DNA of 64,000 bases from Sinonovacula constricta (lineage: Eukaryota > Mollusca > Bivalvia > Cardiida > Solecurtidae): NCBI GenBank assembly GCA_007844125.1, contig CM017556.1, forward strand, positions 25,151,714 through 25,215,713, written 5' to 3'. Below, one piece after another: positions 1-11,674 of the stretch (position 1 is the first letter of the stretch; each line of letters starts with the position of its first letter). A program made the translations under genes and the position numbers. The notes beneath the pieces are model-generated. The model was not told the DNA's origin and searched no databases. It saw only the letters and a list, made by a program, of their open reading frames with translations.

Positions 1-61
1 ATATGATATCATTACCTATTACTATCAAAACGCGAACAGCAAGCCTAGTTGTTAATCGTGT

Positions 62-790
62 AGCAATGATTAATGTCCAACACATTATAAAGGTCTACTC
101 GCCATCAACTCTGAGCAATGTCAAATTTAGATGTAAACGCTGCATTAACATTGAGCAATGTCACATCTTAATAATAAACGCTGCATTAACATTGAGCAAT
201 GTCACATCTTAATAATAAACGCTGCATTAACATTGAACAATGTCACATTTAAGCTGTAAACGCTGCATTAACATTGAACAATGTCACAGTTTAGCTGTAA
301 ATGTGCATTAACATTGTGCAATGTCACATTCTAACTGTAAATGATGCATTTATATTGGGCGACAATTTTAACTTTATACTTGGCATAATTTTAGCAAGGT
401 CCAGACTCATTATAACTAAATACTTGTCATTAATTTTGTTCAATGTCCAGACACATTATAACTGTCATTAATATTGAGCAATGTCGCATTATAACTATAG
501 ACTCCGCGTAAATATTGAGCAATGTCCAGCAAATTATAACGGGAAACTCGTCATAAAGTTTGAGCATTGTCAAATTGTTACTGTATGCTCTGCATTAACA
601 CGGAGCAATGGTACGTTATAACTCTGTGCTCTTTATTTCTTTTTAGCAATGTCACTTTATGATTGCATGTCCAGCATTGATACTGAGAGATACCACACTA
701 TGGTGGTATGTCTAGCATTAACATTGAGCAATATCACATTATAACGGTATATTTGACATTAATATTGATCAATGTCCTGACAGACGAAAC
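62..790. repeat. Degenerate 41-bp minisatellite
   Basis: Seen directly: a unit containing CATTAACATTGAGCAATGTC followed by ACATTnTAACTGTAAAC recurs head to tail. The core TTGAGCAATGTC starts near 151, 192, 233 and 273, so the period is 41 bp. It then becomes irregular and partly deleted as far as about 785. Single units of the same motif (CATTAACATCAA/G-CAATGTC followed by AGACACATTATAACT) lie inside both copies of the large duplication near 6805 and 12085, and a poorer one lies near 28160. It is a decaying satellite-type array. The 69-codon frame running into it from position 3 is a by-product of the repeat. Confidence 0.85.
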
Positions 791-3700
791 CTGTGTACAC
801 AGCACTTGCCATAACTCTAAACCCTATTCAGGCAACAATCGTAATAATTCCTAAATGGCAATACCAATACTTAAAATAGGTGCAAGAGTAAAGAAGCCCC
901 ACGTAGAATGTTTACGATGAGATTTTATGTATTGGAGCTATAGATCAGCGACCTTTAATTTGCTGTGAATTATGTTACTTTACGTTTACATTAATCGTAA
1001 TTGTTAGGTAAATAAAAAATGTATGCATGTTACGAGTTACAATATATCAATATACTGTAAAATTAAATTAATCTTATAAAACAAGGCATTGCTGAAGTTA
1101 AATCAAACATGCTTTCATTAATGAAAAGTGGAAAAAACGAAACTGTAAGCATTGTTTAGCATTTGCCCTTATAGTAAATCAAACTGCTGTGGAAATTGTG
1201 ATTTGCTGGATACTTATTATAGTCGATCTTTAACTTCAGACAGGTGCTATTTTTAAAGCGAGTAAGGTCTATACTTAACTAAGTTAACACAACTACGTTT
1301 CGCTTCTTGTTTAAATCATAGCTTGAGCCCACGTTTAAGCGGCTGAAGAATCGTGTTTTTTTTTTCTAAAAAGAGTTGTTTGTTTTCTAAAAATAATGAC
1401 ACTGTTTTAATGCTAAACGTATGCAAATGACTACTACGGCCTTGAATAGAAGGCTTGAATTATCCATAACATGTTTACTCTGAACATTCATGGATATTTT
1501 AAGCCTTACTTTTTACCATATGAAGCAAACCAACTGCACACATAGTATTTAAAATACAATATTGCTTGAAATCCCTATGAGTTCTAAGGATGAACATTAA
1601 TAGAAATTTCAAAAAACAGTGATCTAAGTGACGTTATTGACCTTAAATTATATTAATTCTATTAATTTGAATACATTTAAAGACATCTTTTCGCCTTGAT
1701 ATCTGTTAAATTTACTTTTGAAATGTCCTTATGATTGTTTAATTAAGGAAAATACAGAAGTTGAACTATGTTTTTACTAGCATTTCTACTACTTCTTGCA
1801 TATAATTATATAACTGCAAACAGTACTTCTTTAGGGTATTCACGGTAGCCCTGTAAATGCAAAAGAGAAAGTAAAAGCAACAACAATTAAACACCACCCA
1901 CTTAAGCTAGTGCTTAAAAAGTGCCAGATTATGTCATAAAATTGTTGTAAAACAAATTATTGCTTGGAGTGTTAATCACCACTAAGTGAAACCAACATCT
2001 TGTCATCACAAATGTACATCTAGTTACTTGATTTTTTTTCAAAGAAAAAGCGTATAGTGGTTATATGATTTGTAATTGAACTTTTTTTATAGTTAAAACA
2101 CTTTAGCTGATCTTAATTACAAGCATGAGTTGTTGATATATATTGAACAAATATAATGTTATCTAATGTATTTTCTGACATGTTTATGATTTTTTTTCTG
2201 CGAACTGCCGTTCTTTGATGCCCAAAATCTCTTGAAACATGTAGTATACTATCTCAATCACTTTTACATAAGGTAATTTCCTATCTCAGCCTACGCCGCA
2301 TAATTCTCATTTTTCTTTAGTTAAAGGTTTTAGGAGAAATTAATATTTATGATGATTTTTGTGTGACTTGTACTGCTGTCTTTATAACGTAATGCTTAAA
2401 GTCGTCTTCTCTAGACTTAAATACATTCAGACAAAAGGTATGCCCAAATTGTCACAAACAGGGTTAAAATATTGTTACAAGTATTTAATTTAGCTTAAGG
2501 GTCGTTATGAATTATTAGTCTGGGTTGTTTGACTCGATCCGTTCGAGTTAATATTTCCTTTTGATATTTTATAAAAAAAAACGTAAAAAGTTTAAGTTTT
2601 TGACATGCCCGAAAATGTATTTGCTACATTTTTACCGCATTTGTGTCCTTAAAATGTAAACTAGACTTTTGATTATATTAGGGCAGTTACTCGAAGGCAT
2701 TTAATCTGGACTTTAAAAAGACAATTGATTTTATAACTGTTCGGACCAATGATTTCCTAAAATATCAATATTACAGAAACAACAATCCCAAACTTGTTCT
2801 AAAACAGTTGCAGTAAAAAAACGACAACACATATTTCTCATGGGTAAGCCGACATTGGATAAGGTTTTAAACATTTTATGTAGGTCACTAAGGGAAGTAA
2901 AATCGAAAAATTACAAAATTGTTAAATACGTATCTTTTTAATATTTTAATGTTCTGTGTTGGTAGTTAACTTTACTAAGCAAGTCAACGAGGCGCATAAA
3001 CATTAGCAAACAAGCCATCAAATAAAACGTGTATCTAAACGTTCATGTGTAATACAGGAAACTTTTATCTCAAATGTCATAATGTGTGTGTAATTGAAAA
3101 ATAACATATACTTATAAAGTAAATATCATGTATTCGTCTTATTATTAGATAATAAAGATTCTATATATTTCAATGTTCAACTATTTCTTTAATAATGCTT
3201 TCTGAGTTTTTTGATACTGTTAGTCGAATATAATTATTATATTTTTATAATTACATATGATCATAAGTAACACTATCAACACACATTATACCTAATTAAC
3301 TTATATATTTTTTGTGTGTTTAAAATCCTGTGAACCGTTGAAATCCTAATTAATATTTTGTTTCAAATTATAACAACATCTTAAAACCTGTGCTTACATT
3401 CGACAGTTCGTGTCTTCTTTTATTTCCTGCAAGATGCACTAAATACACTAGTATATTGTCATTAAACATTAGATCAGCAGTTTCATTTTAATTTGTTTCA
3501 AGTTCTTATGGAAGAACTTATATCTTTATAACATCTCTATTCTGAGTTAACAATTTTTATCCCTCATTTTTATGCTTTCCGAGTAGTCGTTGCCTTCTCT
3601 CTGTCCTTCTATAAGTTCGCCCTTTTTCGGAGAATATATAATTTTCAAATCTTGACCGTAGACCTGAAGGTTTGATAAATCTTGATGTGTGAGAAGTGCA

Positions 3701-4080
3701 GCGAACCAGAGCCTTTAAGTTACTTACGTTAGTATTTGTCATTACATCGCCATTACTTTAACCCTCGTTTTTCCTGTCCGGCGTGAATATTTTTTCGTTT
3801 GATTTACTTCAGCTATCCCATACGATGTTTTCAGGGCTTTGACTCACAATGATTGAGATTGAACACATTAATTGGCCTTGTTAATTTGACTGTACATTTT
3901 ATTTCACTTATGAAACTCTATGCAAACGAATGTAAATTTGAATCGTATATTGTGACTATTAATAGTGTCAATTTCAACAATTTTGTCGCTGAACTAAAAG
4001 CTTATAATGTTTATAATGCGAACAATAGCTTTAGTCATACTCAGTGAATAAAATATTTGATGAATATACCTCACACGTAG
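791..4080. other. AT-rich stretch, no gene seen
   Basis: Both strands are dense in stop codons. The only open frame is a 61-codon minus-strand frame at 3557-3742, which starts two codons before a GTAAGT-like donor (TACTAAC|GTAAGT on the minus strand). I see no transposon ends, tandem repeat or RNA gene here. Homopolymer T and A runs are common. Confidence 0.6.
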
Positions 4081-4092
4081 GGATCGCGGTCG

Positions 4093-4361
4093 TTACACAG
4101 AATTCTTTTCTCGCATAGCCATTATGATTGAAAGGCTTTTCTCAGGGACATAATCCCACTCTTCAAATGCACCTCGTGCTTTGGTCCATTCTGATAAAAA
4201 CATTTTTAGATGTTAAATATATTCCTCATACCATTTTGTATGCAGAGAGCATTCTTCCATGAAGACAAGCTTAAACAACATCATGCTGGTTTTAAAGTGT
4301 CCATCATTGTAGCCAGCATGATTTAAACCGTCGTTTCTTTCAGCATGTTTGCAATAGCGTC
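4093..4361 (-). pseudogene. Exon-like segment, frame interrupted by one stop
   Basis: Seen: on the minus strand a pyrimidine-rich tract ending TTTTCTCAG (acceptor, AG at 4363-4362) is followed by an open segment. It begins RYCKHAERNDGLNHAGYNDG and reaches EECSLHTK at 4232, where ATG|GTATGAGG makes a possible donor. The same frame continues past that donor through a single TAA (4213-4215) into EEWDYVPEK and MAMREKNSV, ending at a TAA at 4093-4095. Amino-acid mix and base composition look coding, unlike the flanks. Inference: either a 130-nt exon (4232-4361, entering in phase 2) or the remnant of a longer exon with one inactivating stop. The 37-nt gap to the next AG is too short for an intron. 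I do not recognise the family. Confidence 0.35.
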
Positions 4362-4401
4362 CTGAGAAAATATAAATGAGATAAGGCTTGTATCGAGCCA
4401 T

Positions 4402-5537
4402 TCAATAATTGCACATGTATGTTGTTTATTCGGTCGTGTCCGTCTCCTCCGGAAATCAGTCTGACTCTATTAGACTATCTCTTCAAAAGGAAGCTTCGTT
4501 AATTTAACTCTCACACATTGATTCACTTCTGAAAGAGCGATGTCTTGTATCATATACCAAGCATAGGCGAGAACCCACTACGATGTTCTTTTGAGCTATT
4601 TAAACTGAGAGTAGAAAACTTAAAAAAGTATGAACAACAAATGTTATTAGTTTGTATTAAATCTTTTTAATGTGTTAACTTTCGTATACTTATAAGAACA
4701 GTACATATACAATTCATATACTAGCATTGATTAACAACCAACTGTAACGACATTCACAATAAAGATGTATTTAGTTTAATTGATAATTTTTAATTTTGCA
4801 ACATTTAAAACCCCGTTTGGCTTGCATAATATTTCATGTCAATAACATTGACAATCGACTATAATGTAGGTAATGATAACAACTCTACCAGCATCGCTGC
4901 CGCACCACAAGTATCACCATCACCAATACGCTTAACCCCAGAATACTCACCCCATTAGCACTCTTATTGATGAAAATACATACACAGCTACCATTACGAT
5001 AATTTCTTGTCAAATAACAACACATGTATCTTAACGATTTCTTTACAGTCACATAGGAAATGCTGTTACAGTTCAATCATTGTGCTTCCCTCTGAAAATA
5101 CATTTACATATCCAAATTCCAGACTTTGTAGAATTGGAATAGCATTTGGCTCGATTGCAAATACTTTCATGTTTCTGAAGGGACACTTCACAATTATTAA
5201 AACTTGCTTTCCATTCTTGTATCTTTAAATATTTATTCACGTATCCGGCAAGAGCAGACACGATAAAGACACCAAAAGAACATTAATCTATTGCCCAGAT
5301 TGTTTCCATTGTACATGTTTCTTAGCATTGACACCGTGACAAATCTATATAATCAGTGTTTTTTATCTAGCCATGATTTTCAAGATGCTACTAAAGAACT
5401 TTATTTAAGGTGGTACATATGTATCCGACAATTTTCTGATATCTTAGACATATAACACCATGAAACCTCTCTTCTGGGGAATCCGTATATAATCAAGTGT
5501 CAGGAAAGGCTTAACATACGTAAATAAATATTCAAAG
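4402..5537. other. No gene seen
   Basis: Only short overlapping frames occur on both strands. A CAC/CAT-rich stretch near 4890-4960 gives a hydrophobic minus-strand translation (LGLSVLVMVILVV) that looks like low-complexity sequence, although a GTGAGT donor-like site precedes it. Nothing else is recognisable. Confidence 0.5.
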
Positions 5538-5800
5538 ATGCAAGAATATATGACAAAGTCCTATGAGCATTGCAACATATACCAAACTCCGAAAAGGCAA
5601 AGAACAAAGGTATTTCACATGCAAGCCAAACGAAAGTAAGAACAAATTTGTGATGAGTCATTTAACGAAACGAGCAAACAAGACAGTTGCCGCCATGGAA
5701 CGGTCAGTCGGCAATATGGACCGACTGGGGTGCTTAAACCGGTTTTACAGAGCTTTAACCTCGCACTTCCTGACGAGTTTCTCAAATGCAAGCAATGAAA
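5538..5800 (+). repeat. Dispersed repeat R1, longest copy
   Basis: Seen: the segment starts AAGAATATATGACAAAGTCC, continues through ATGAGCATTGCAAC and ACGAAACGAGCAAAC, and ends near GCTTTAACCTCGCACTTCC. It closely matches 28236-28432 on the same strand. The reverse complement of the first ~170 bp is at 8309-8480. Partial copies lie at 24290-24400 (+), 39595-39740 (-), 51570-51690 (-) and 51720-51795 (-). No coding capacity or obvious terminal inverted repeat is visible, so it is a short non-autonomous element (SINE- or MITE-like). The 92-codon frame across it is incidental. Confidence 0.8.
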
Positions 5801-8308
5801 AGAAAAACGTTCTATTTGAGTACAAAATGTCCATGCGCTGATATTTTCTATACGTCATGACGAAAGTAGTGACGTCATTGAAAAATAATGTCCACATAGT
5901 GTTTAGAAAAGAAAATGGTACTATTTCGATTTGAAAAACTACACAAAAATGGTTGACTATAAATAAAATTAACTTTCTGAATCATGAACAAACATGACCA
6001 GAGACGAATAAATGGTTGTAGCATCCTGTTTATGTGAAGATGGAATTGAAGAACCAAAGTTAAAATGGTAAGTCTTAATAATTGTGAAGAGTTCCTACAG
6101 AAACATTACAGTATTTGCAATAACTAAATTGTTCGAAGATACAAATCGAGAAATATATTAACATAAAATGTCGCATAATTTCAAAGTCCATGAATAAGAT
6201 TTCAGATAAAAATATACATCGACGCCATAACTGATTACCCGGATGATCATGTAACGTGATTTCAAAAATAAGATTCCACGTGTTCTTCTTTTTATTAAAC
6301 ATAGCTTACTGTGCAGAGTGGCTCGGATAGAAAATACCTCTCTGTAATGACGAGAGATGTGTTACGCTTTATTTTTTATATAGATGTAGGACACGAACAA
6401 ACAACATTTCGAGCTGTCTTTACATGCTACAATAATATGTTTGGTTTAATATGGGGATTATTATTAACTATTTACGTGACAAGAACTAAGGCTTTTCATC
6501 ACATGGAAAAAAATCTGTGTGTTTCTAACTCAGAAACTTCATGTTGCCACAATAACGCTTTATTGTTAACCTGCAAAGTCGACGTTTATGTCTACAAAAC
6601 AATTTTCATTTACAAGGGTTCAAGATTGCATTGGCCTTGGAATGATGGTGAATAATGTAATAATGGAAATTTTATCGTCTTATTGGCACTGTCACCCTTA
6701 AATAATGGCATCTTTGTCTGGCAAAATATCAGCTCCTTTTTAGACTTGGAAAGACGTACAGTTGCTTTGCTAATACGAATACCGGCATGTTAATGCCGCT
6801 GTAACTCGGCATTAACATCAACCAATGTCTAGACACATTATAACTACATTCTCTCTTATCACGAATTTTTAGTAATGCTACTTTTAAGCTGACTTTGTTC
6901 CGCATTATATATTTCTTTCTTAAATATCGTATACATCTAATAGACAAAAGTAATTTGAATTATGAAAAAAAAAACACTTGCACTTATTATAAATAATAAT
7001 GTTGCTGTTTATGGTAAAGTTGTCAAATAATATATAGAAAAAAGGCATACATCCCCTATTGTTTTGTGTTACCTTCTTTGTAACAGTAGTAACCGGAGGA
7101 AATGAGTGAATATAATGTAATGTTGTGAGAATTGATCATGCAAGCGTTTATTCAAGATTGATTCAAAGGATTTGGAAAATAATGGGGCTGATAAATAGAC
7201 CACAAAATGCACAGGGAACAACTTTTGTTCTAGATTGTGTAAACACACTAATGATTTAGTAAAAAGAGAACTCGACCAGTTGTCATTAAGTACACCTAAA
7301 ACGACCACAATCTCCTGAAATTACCTATTTAGTGCAACTAAGGTAAATAACAGGAAAGAGACACATATGTCTGTTTGTTCTCTATCGCATACGTATGTAT
7401 AAACCTATTCTTCCTATTGACTTTGTACGCAAAAGACGTGCTGAAGACAAAAGACTCTTTGTTACGATGACGCATTGCCTATACTGCTTCTAAGGATATA
7501 TATATATATATTGCTTTGATCAAGCTAATAATATTCCGGTGTAACAATTTTAAATATTTACCTAACAACAATCCGACAAAGAAACAGCAATACCTTGTTG
7601 TTTAAAACAAATACAATGTGATCAAGTGTTGATATGTTAAAATTATATGTAGTAACGAATCGTCCTCGAACGCATAAGAAAAGATCCGACACAAGCAAAG
7701 GAAATATCTTACACATTTGACTTAAACATAGTACATCGTCTTGATAAATATAATTAAATTAAACAAATCATATATACACATATGGACCATTAACAAGTAC
7801 TGATGAATCAACATTAAAATTACAATTAAATCTGTGATATCCATCTATTAAATGAAGATGTCCGCCGACAAGTAGAAGTGCCGACTTATGCAATAAAATG
7901 CTAAAAAATGTTTGAGTTTATATTATCATCTGCAATTTTGAATACACCTAATTCATCACAACGGTAACATGTTTAGCTTTTTGAAATCGACACTTATTAT
8001 TCCCAAGAACAGTTTGAGTCGAACAAAAGAAAGGATCAGAAAAGTAATACAGTATCGTCACCCTCAGAAAACCTTCACTTAAGTTACATGTGGTTTTAAA
8101 AAGAGAACAGGCTATCACAATCGACTGAGAGCTATCTGCTATCTGTTTTATCAACAAAAGCTTTTAAGTTTTCACGTGGAACTATTATTTATGATTACAA
8201 AATAATCATCTACTTAATCTGAGCTGTTGGCGGATTATGGGAAGTTGTTTCATAACTCATAATTGTAATTTATTCCAATCACAGGCTGGTATAACCTATT
8301 TAAAAACA

Positions 8309-8480
8309 CGAAACGGTTCCAAGGCAGTAACTGTCGGGTTTGCTCTTATTGTTGACTCATTATAGATTTGTTCTAACTTATACATTTGTCGTGCCTATGA
8401 ATACCTTGGTCCTGTATCTTGTAAAGTTTTTGTATATGTTGCAATGCTTATAGGACTTTGTCTCATATATTCTTATTGTG
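8309..8480 (-). repeat. R1 copy inserted in duplication copy A
   Basis: The reverse complement matches R1 from AAGAATATATGA(GA)CAAAGTCC through GCATTGCAACATATAC, GAGCAAACCCGACAGTTAC and CCTTGGAAC. Copy B lacks it. A reads CACGAAACGG, then R1, then TTGTGAAGAAA; B reads CACGAAACGG, TC, TTGTGAAGAAA at 15423-15442. The pair therefore brackets an insertion, although loss from B is also formally possible. Confidence 0.85.
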
Positions 8481-9007
8481 AAGAAATACATTCCTTAAAG
8501 TGTCATACTATTGTTAAAGTAGAAATTCGTAAGTGTTGCTAGTTAGCTGTTTCATTTTGATCAGTATTACCTATCGAAAGGCTACATGTCGTTTGGTGAC
8601 TTCAACCTTTTTTCAAATCAAGTTAACAGAAAACATCATATAACAATACCAAATGATTGCAAATTTGTCATGCTTACGGTTGTATTCGTTGTGGGATGAA
8701 AGCAAATTACAATAATCAGGTAAAACACGCAATCACCAAATTATTTAAATGATGCATGCTTCACAGAATAGAGAAGTACAGATAACGTTAGCCATCATGC
8801 TAATGATTTGCTGAAAACAACCCAAGTTCAAGGATTTTACTAATATTAAGTAACACATTTCAGCAATTTTGGCTTCAATTCCAAGAACCCGCGAATCGTC
8901 TGGTTTCAGTCAGCAGTCGTGACAAGAGCCACTGAGGATTGAGAGGACTTTGTAGTTTAAAGTCATTGGTAATAAACAAAATACGGATACAATCTGGTTG
9001 CAAAGTA

Positions 9008-10002
9008 CAGTCAAACTTGTGTTAGCGGTCACTTGTTAGGAGCGGTCAACATGCTGTATTGGGTCAGTTTAGGTCCTCCCAAGCAATTTGTTCTTAAATT
9101 GTCCTCTTATCTGCGGCCAGAAGTAAGATTGCTTAGGCAATCCTTCTTTAACTGACTCCTAATTAACGGCCAGTCAGCATGTGCTAATCGTCAGTTATGA
9201 TCACACAATAAATGCGATTTTGGTAATCCCCCTGCTCCCACCCACTTGTCAATATTATTACACTATCTGTGCCGATCTCCAAATCAAGACAGATTCCCAG
9301 ATATCATCTATCTGGAAGTCGGAGAAAAATAAGTGCGCTAGCCAATATCTATTCAGCATATATCGTACAGAAACGGGTAGCAGAAGCGTTAATTTATGAT
9401 CGAGTTAATTTATGCACAGATTAACACCACGTCCCGAATTTACTTGACTATATGTTAATAGAATTGTTGCAGTTTTGGTTATTGTTTATACAAACCTTGT
9501 TTAAGCAATATTTAACATAATGTAATTGGTCATATAACACACTACTTGCTGTTTTAGTTAAAACAATAGTTAAAAACTTGCACCATCCGAAACTTGAATT
9601 GTCCAAACTTATGTACACTTTTCGGAGAATTGTGACACTGCAATTTGATGAAGATGTTATTATCCTCAGAACATTTCGCGTGAAACATTTAAAATGTTAT
9701 GCATTGTAATGTGACCAAACTACTTATAATAGTGCATAATTTTCTTTGATTTAGTGAGGCACTGACATTCCGAGTCATAAGTTGACATTCCAAACTCAGT
9801 TACGTTGTAGTATAAATATCTATTCCCATAGTAGTTGGCAGTTGACTACTATTCAAGAAATGCTTTTTTTTATAAAGATACATGCTCATATTAATAGGTA
9901 AACAATCAATAATATCCTATTTTGTGTTAAGCAACCAACTTATCTTAAGCGGCCAATTTTAGATAGTCCCTTTATGTTACTGCATATGTAGAAGTTCGAC
10001 TG
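9008..10002. mobile_element. Non-autonomous TIR element, copy A (995 bp)
   Basis: Seen: the left end CAGTCAAACTTGTG is preceded by TA (9006-9007). The right end GAAGTTCGACTG is followed by TA (10003-10004), so the ends are imperfect inverted repeats (CAGTCAAACTTG / CAGTCGAACTTC). Subterminal AGCGGTCA/GCGGCCA motifs recur near 9023, 9040, 9113 and 9165, and in inverted context near 9949. No transposase frame is present; the only open frame (9181-9399, 72 codons) has no recognisable motif. A TA target duplication and CAGTC-type ends are what is known for Tc1/mariner/pogo-type cut-and-paste elements. That assignment is inference. Confidence 0.8.
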
Positions 10003-10004
10003 TA

Positions 10005-11110
10005 CTTCAAAAGAATACCGACGGCCTTAAATATAAGGATTATTTTATATTTTATTGTTATGTTCGCGCCAAACAGTTAAATGTTTTGGTGGTACTGACT
10101 GATATCGAATTAAAGCTACATTAAATAATGAATTTCTACGTTGAAGACTACATGATGAAATTGTTTTAAATCTTCACCGTTATAGCAAGATGTATGTATG
10201 CTGTTTATTCTAATATAACTTTATTTACCAGGTTGTAAAATGTTTCATTTTTAAAAGTGAAACGTAAAATAAAACTCACAATATGTAACTTGTTTCTAAA
10301 ATAATATTTTTGTAAACAAAGCTCAAACTCACTTTTAAGTAAAATTCACTTTTTGTAAGTGTTAAACATAAAAGTTGCTTTTCTACACTCGTTCAAACGT
10401 GTATAGGCGACCTAAGATAGAAAAGAATACAGCGACGTTGCCTTCATTTTATAATAATGTCGTTTCCTTGACATTCTCAGAACGTTGAATAACGTAAGTT
10501 TGTATTTCGAACCTTTGACGTTAGAGAACAATGACGGTTCGTTGCTTAAGAATCCTTACTACCTTGTCTGCCTTGGTCTGCAGGTAGATAAAATTTAAAT
10601 ATCTGTGAAAATTTTGATAGGACCTTTTCTTATTTACCTATTACTGAATCCTTTATTTACCTTCCATTGCTGCCCACTTCCTACAATGTTTTAAGTATGC
10701 TTAAACGAATGTCGTATATAAAGTGACCTGGTTGCGTACAATTGCTGTTGATGGGCTTTTCACTCTTCTGTTTACATCATGCAAACATGCAAGTGCTCTT
10801 TCATGCTTTGCAAAAGTTGCCTCTATATTTCACTAAAAACTAGAGTTACAAATCCACATCTTGCACAGCTTATACCGTAAACTAACAAACTGTTTCTACC
10901 CCATGCTGTATTTCTCTTCACATAATTATACTTGTGGCACAAACGGTCTTACAGGGAAGTACACGCTTAAATACAGCAGGATTAGATTTGTAATGAACTA
11001 GAGCGTCACATAGGTTCCTTTCTGTTAACAATGTTATCAGTAAAGGTTTGTAAAAGTATCATCTTTTCCGATCAGTATAGGCCTTGTCAAAACTATCAAC
11101 GAAGACATGA
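10005..11110. other. Spacer between duplication copies, no gene
   Basis: AT-rich DNA lying between copies A and B. It holds one copy of dispersed repeat R2 (listed separately) and no convincing open frame. Its length, up to the start of copy B, is about 1.67 kb. Confidence 0.6.
10560..10645 (-). repeat. Dispersed repeat R2, copy 1
   Basis: Reverse complement of an ~82-bp unit whose landmarks are AGGTAAATAAGAAAAGGTCC, ATATTTAAATTTTATCTACC and a final CAAGGCAnACAA. Other copies lie at 14208-14290 (+) and 44791-44875 (+). Copies 1 and 2 are nearly identical and in opposite orientation about 3.6 kb apart. Confidence 0.85.
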
Positions 11111-11278
11111 CTAGCCTATTGTCTAGGTTTAAAGCCGGGAAGGATCACTGAAAATGAGACAGATAGCAAGGCCCTAGGGAATAAATTAAAATGCGAACGC
11201 GGACGAGATGACAAAGGCATTGAGACATATATTGCGAAGTCGGATGCATTAGACAGCCCGTCAATGCTTGGTAAATAG
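11111..11278 (+). CDS. Candidate coding exon, unknown protein
   Basis: Seen: a plus-strand frame with no ATG start stays open from 11111 to the TAG at 11276. Inside it an AG (11125-11126, in TTGTCTAG|G) and a GT (GCTTG|GTAAAT, 11271) bracket 144 nt, exactly 48 codons. The translation (LKPGRITENETDSKALG, then KCERGRDDKGIETYIAKSD and ALDSPSMLG) is hydrophilic and rich in Asp, Glu, Lys and Gly. The base composition is clearly less AT-rich than the flanks. Inference: a cytoplasmic-tail or linker exon. No family is recognised. The two opposite-strand frames (80 and 107 codons, 11116-11468) look like shadows: they are rich in Ser, Phe and Cys with no motif. Chance openness cannot be excluded. Confidence 0.35.
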   Translation, partial: LAYCLGLKPGRITENETDSKALGNKLKCERGRDDKGIETYIAKSDALDSPSMLGK

Positions 11279-11674
11279 ACACAAAATGAAAGACTGATAT
11301 TGTATTGTTGATATGAACATATATTCGACTCTTCTCCCAGATGTGCATAATATTGCATACAAACTCACCAAAGTGATGTACATATGAGCAGATGACACAG
11401 CTCTCAAAGAAACTTCTGCCAGTAGTATAAAAGATGCAGATTATGATTACGGATGGTAGCTTGTACATAATTCGTTATCTTGTTAGCCTGTCACTGCGTG
11501 CCTTTGAGTCTCGATCGGAGCGAGATTTCCCTTTTTGGAGATCTTCCAGATGCGTTTGTTCAACCAAGATATTTTTCTGATATCCGTCTCTATCAATAAT
11601 CAGCTATTTGTTAATCTTTCAAATTCCACAATTATATATTTGGCAGAAACGAAAGCCGAGACTTAAAATAAAGT
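11279..11674. other. No gene seen
   Basis: AT-rich spacer up to the left boundary of duplication copy B. Nothing else is recognisable. Confidence 0.5.

Larger units (their letters stand above)
6392..10004. repeat. Large direct duplication, copy A
   Basis: Seen: homology to copy B (11675-13300 plus 15005-16924) begins at CACGAAC and runs colinearly through many landmarks. These include TGACAAGAACTAAGGCTTTT, GGAATGATGGTGAATA, AAATGAAGATGTCC and AATCACCAAATTATTTAAATG. Homology stops just after the TIR element end at 10002. Over a 219-nt indel-free block (6729-6947 versus 12003-12221) I count about 19 differences, roughly 9%. No conserved gene is visible inside: the matching 72-codon minus-strand frames differ at about 14 residues for those 19 changes, as expected without constraint. 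Copy A contains an R1 insertion (8309-8480). Confidence 0.9.

Noticed and set aside
5563..5841. 92-codon frame with a similar peptide at 28272-28490 (KNKFVMS.LTKRAN)
   Set aside because: Both lie in copies of repeat R1, so protein similarity follows from DNA similarity; other R1 copies are not open.
6311..6655. 114-codon plus-strand frame
   Set aside because: It starts outside and runs into duplication copy A; copy B breaks the frame with indels.
6729..6947. 72-codon minus-strand frame conserved at equal length in the duplication (also 12003-12221)
   Set aside because: About 14 residue changes for about 19 base changes is what unconstrained DNA gives; it also overlaps the satellite motif on the other strand.
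11145..11468. 107- and 80-codon minus-strand frames (also 11116-11358)
   Set aside because: They overlap each other and the better plus-strand exon candidate, and have no motif.
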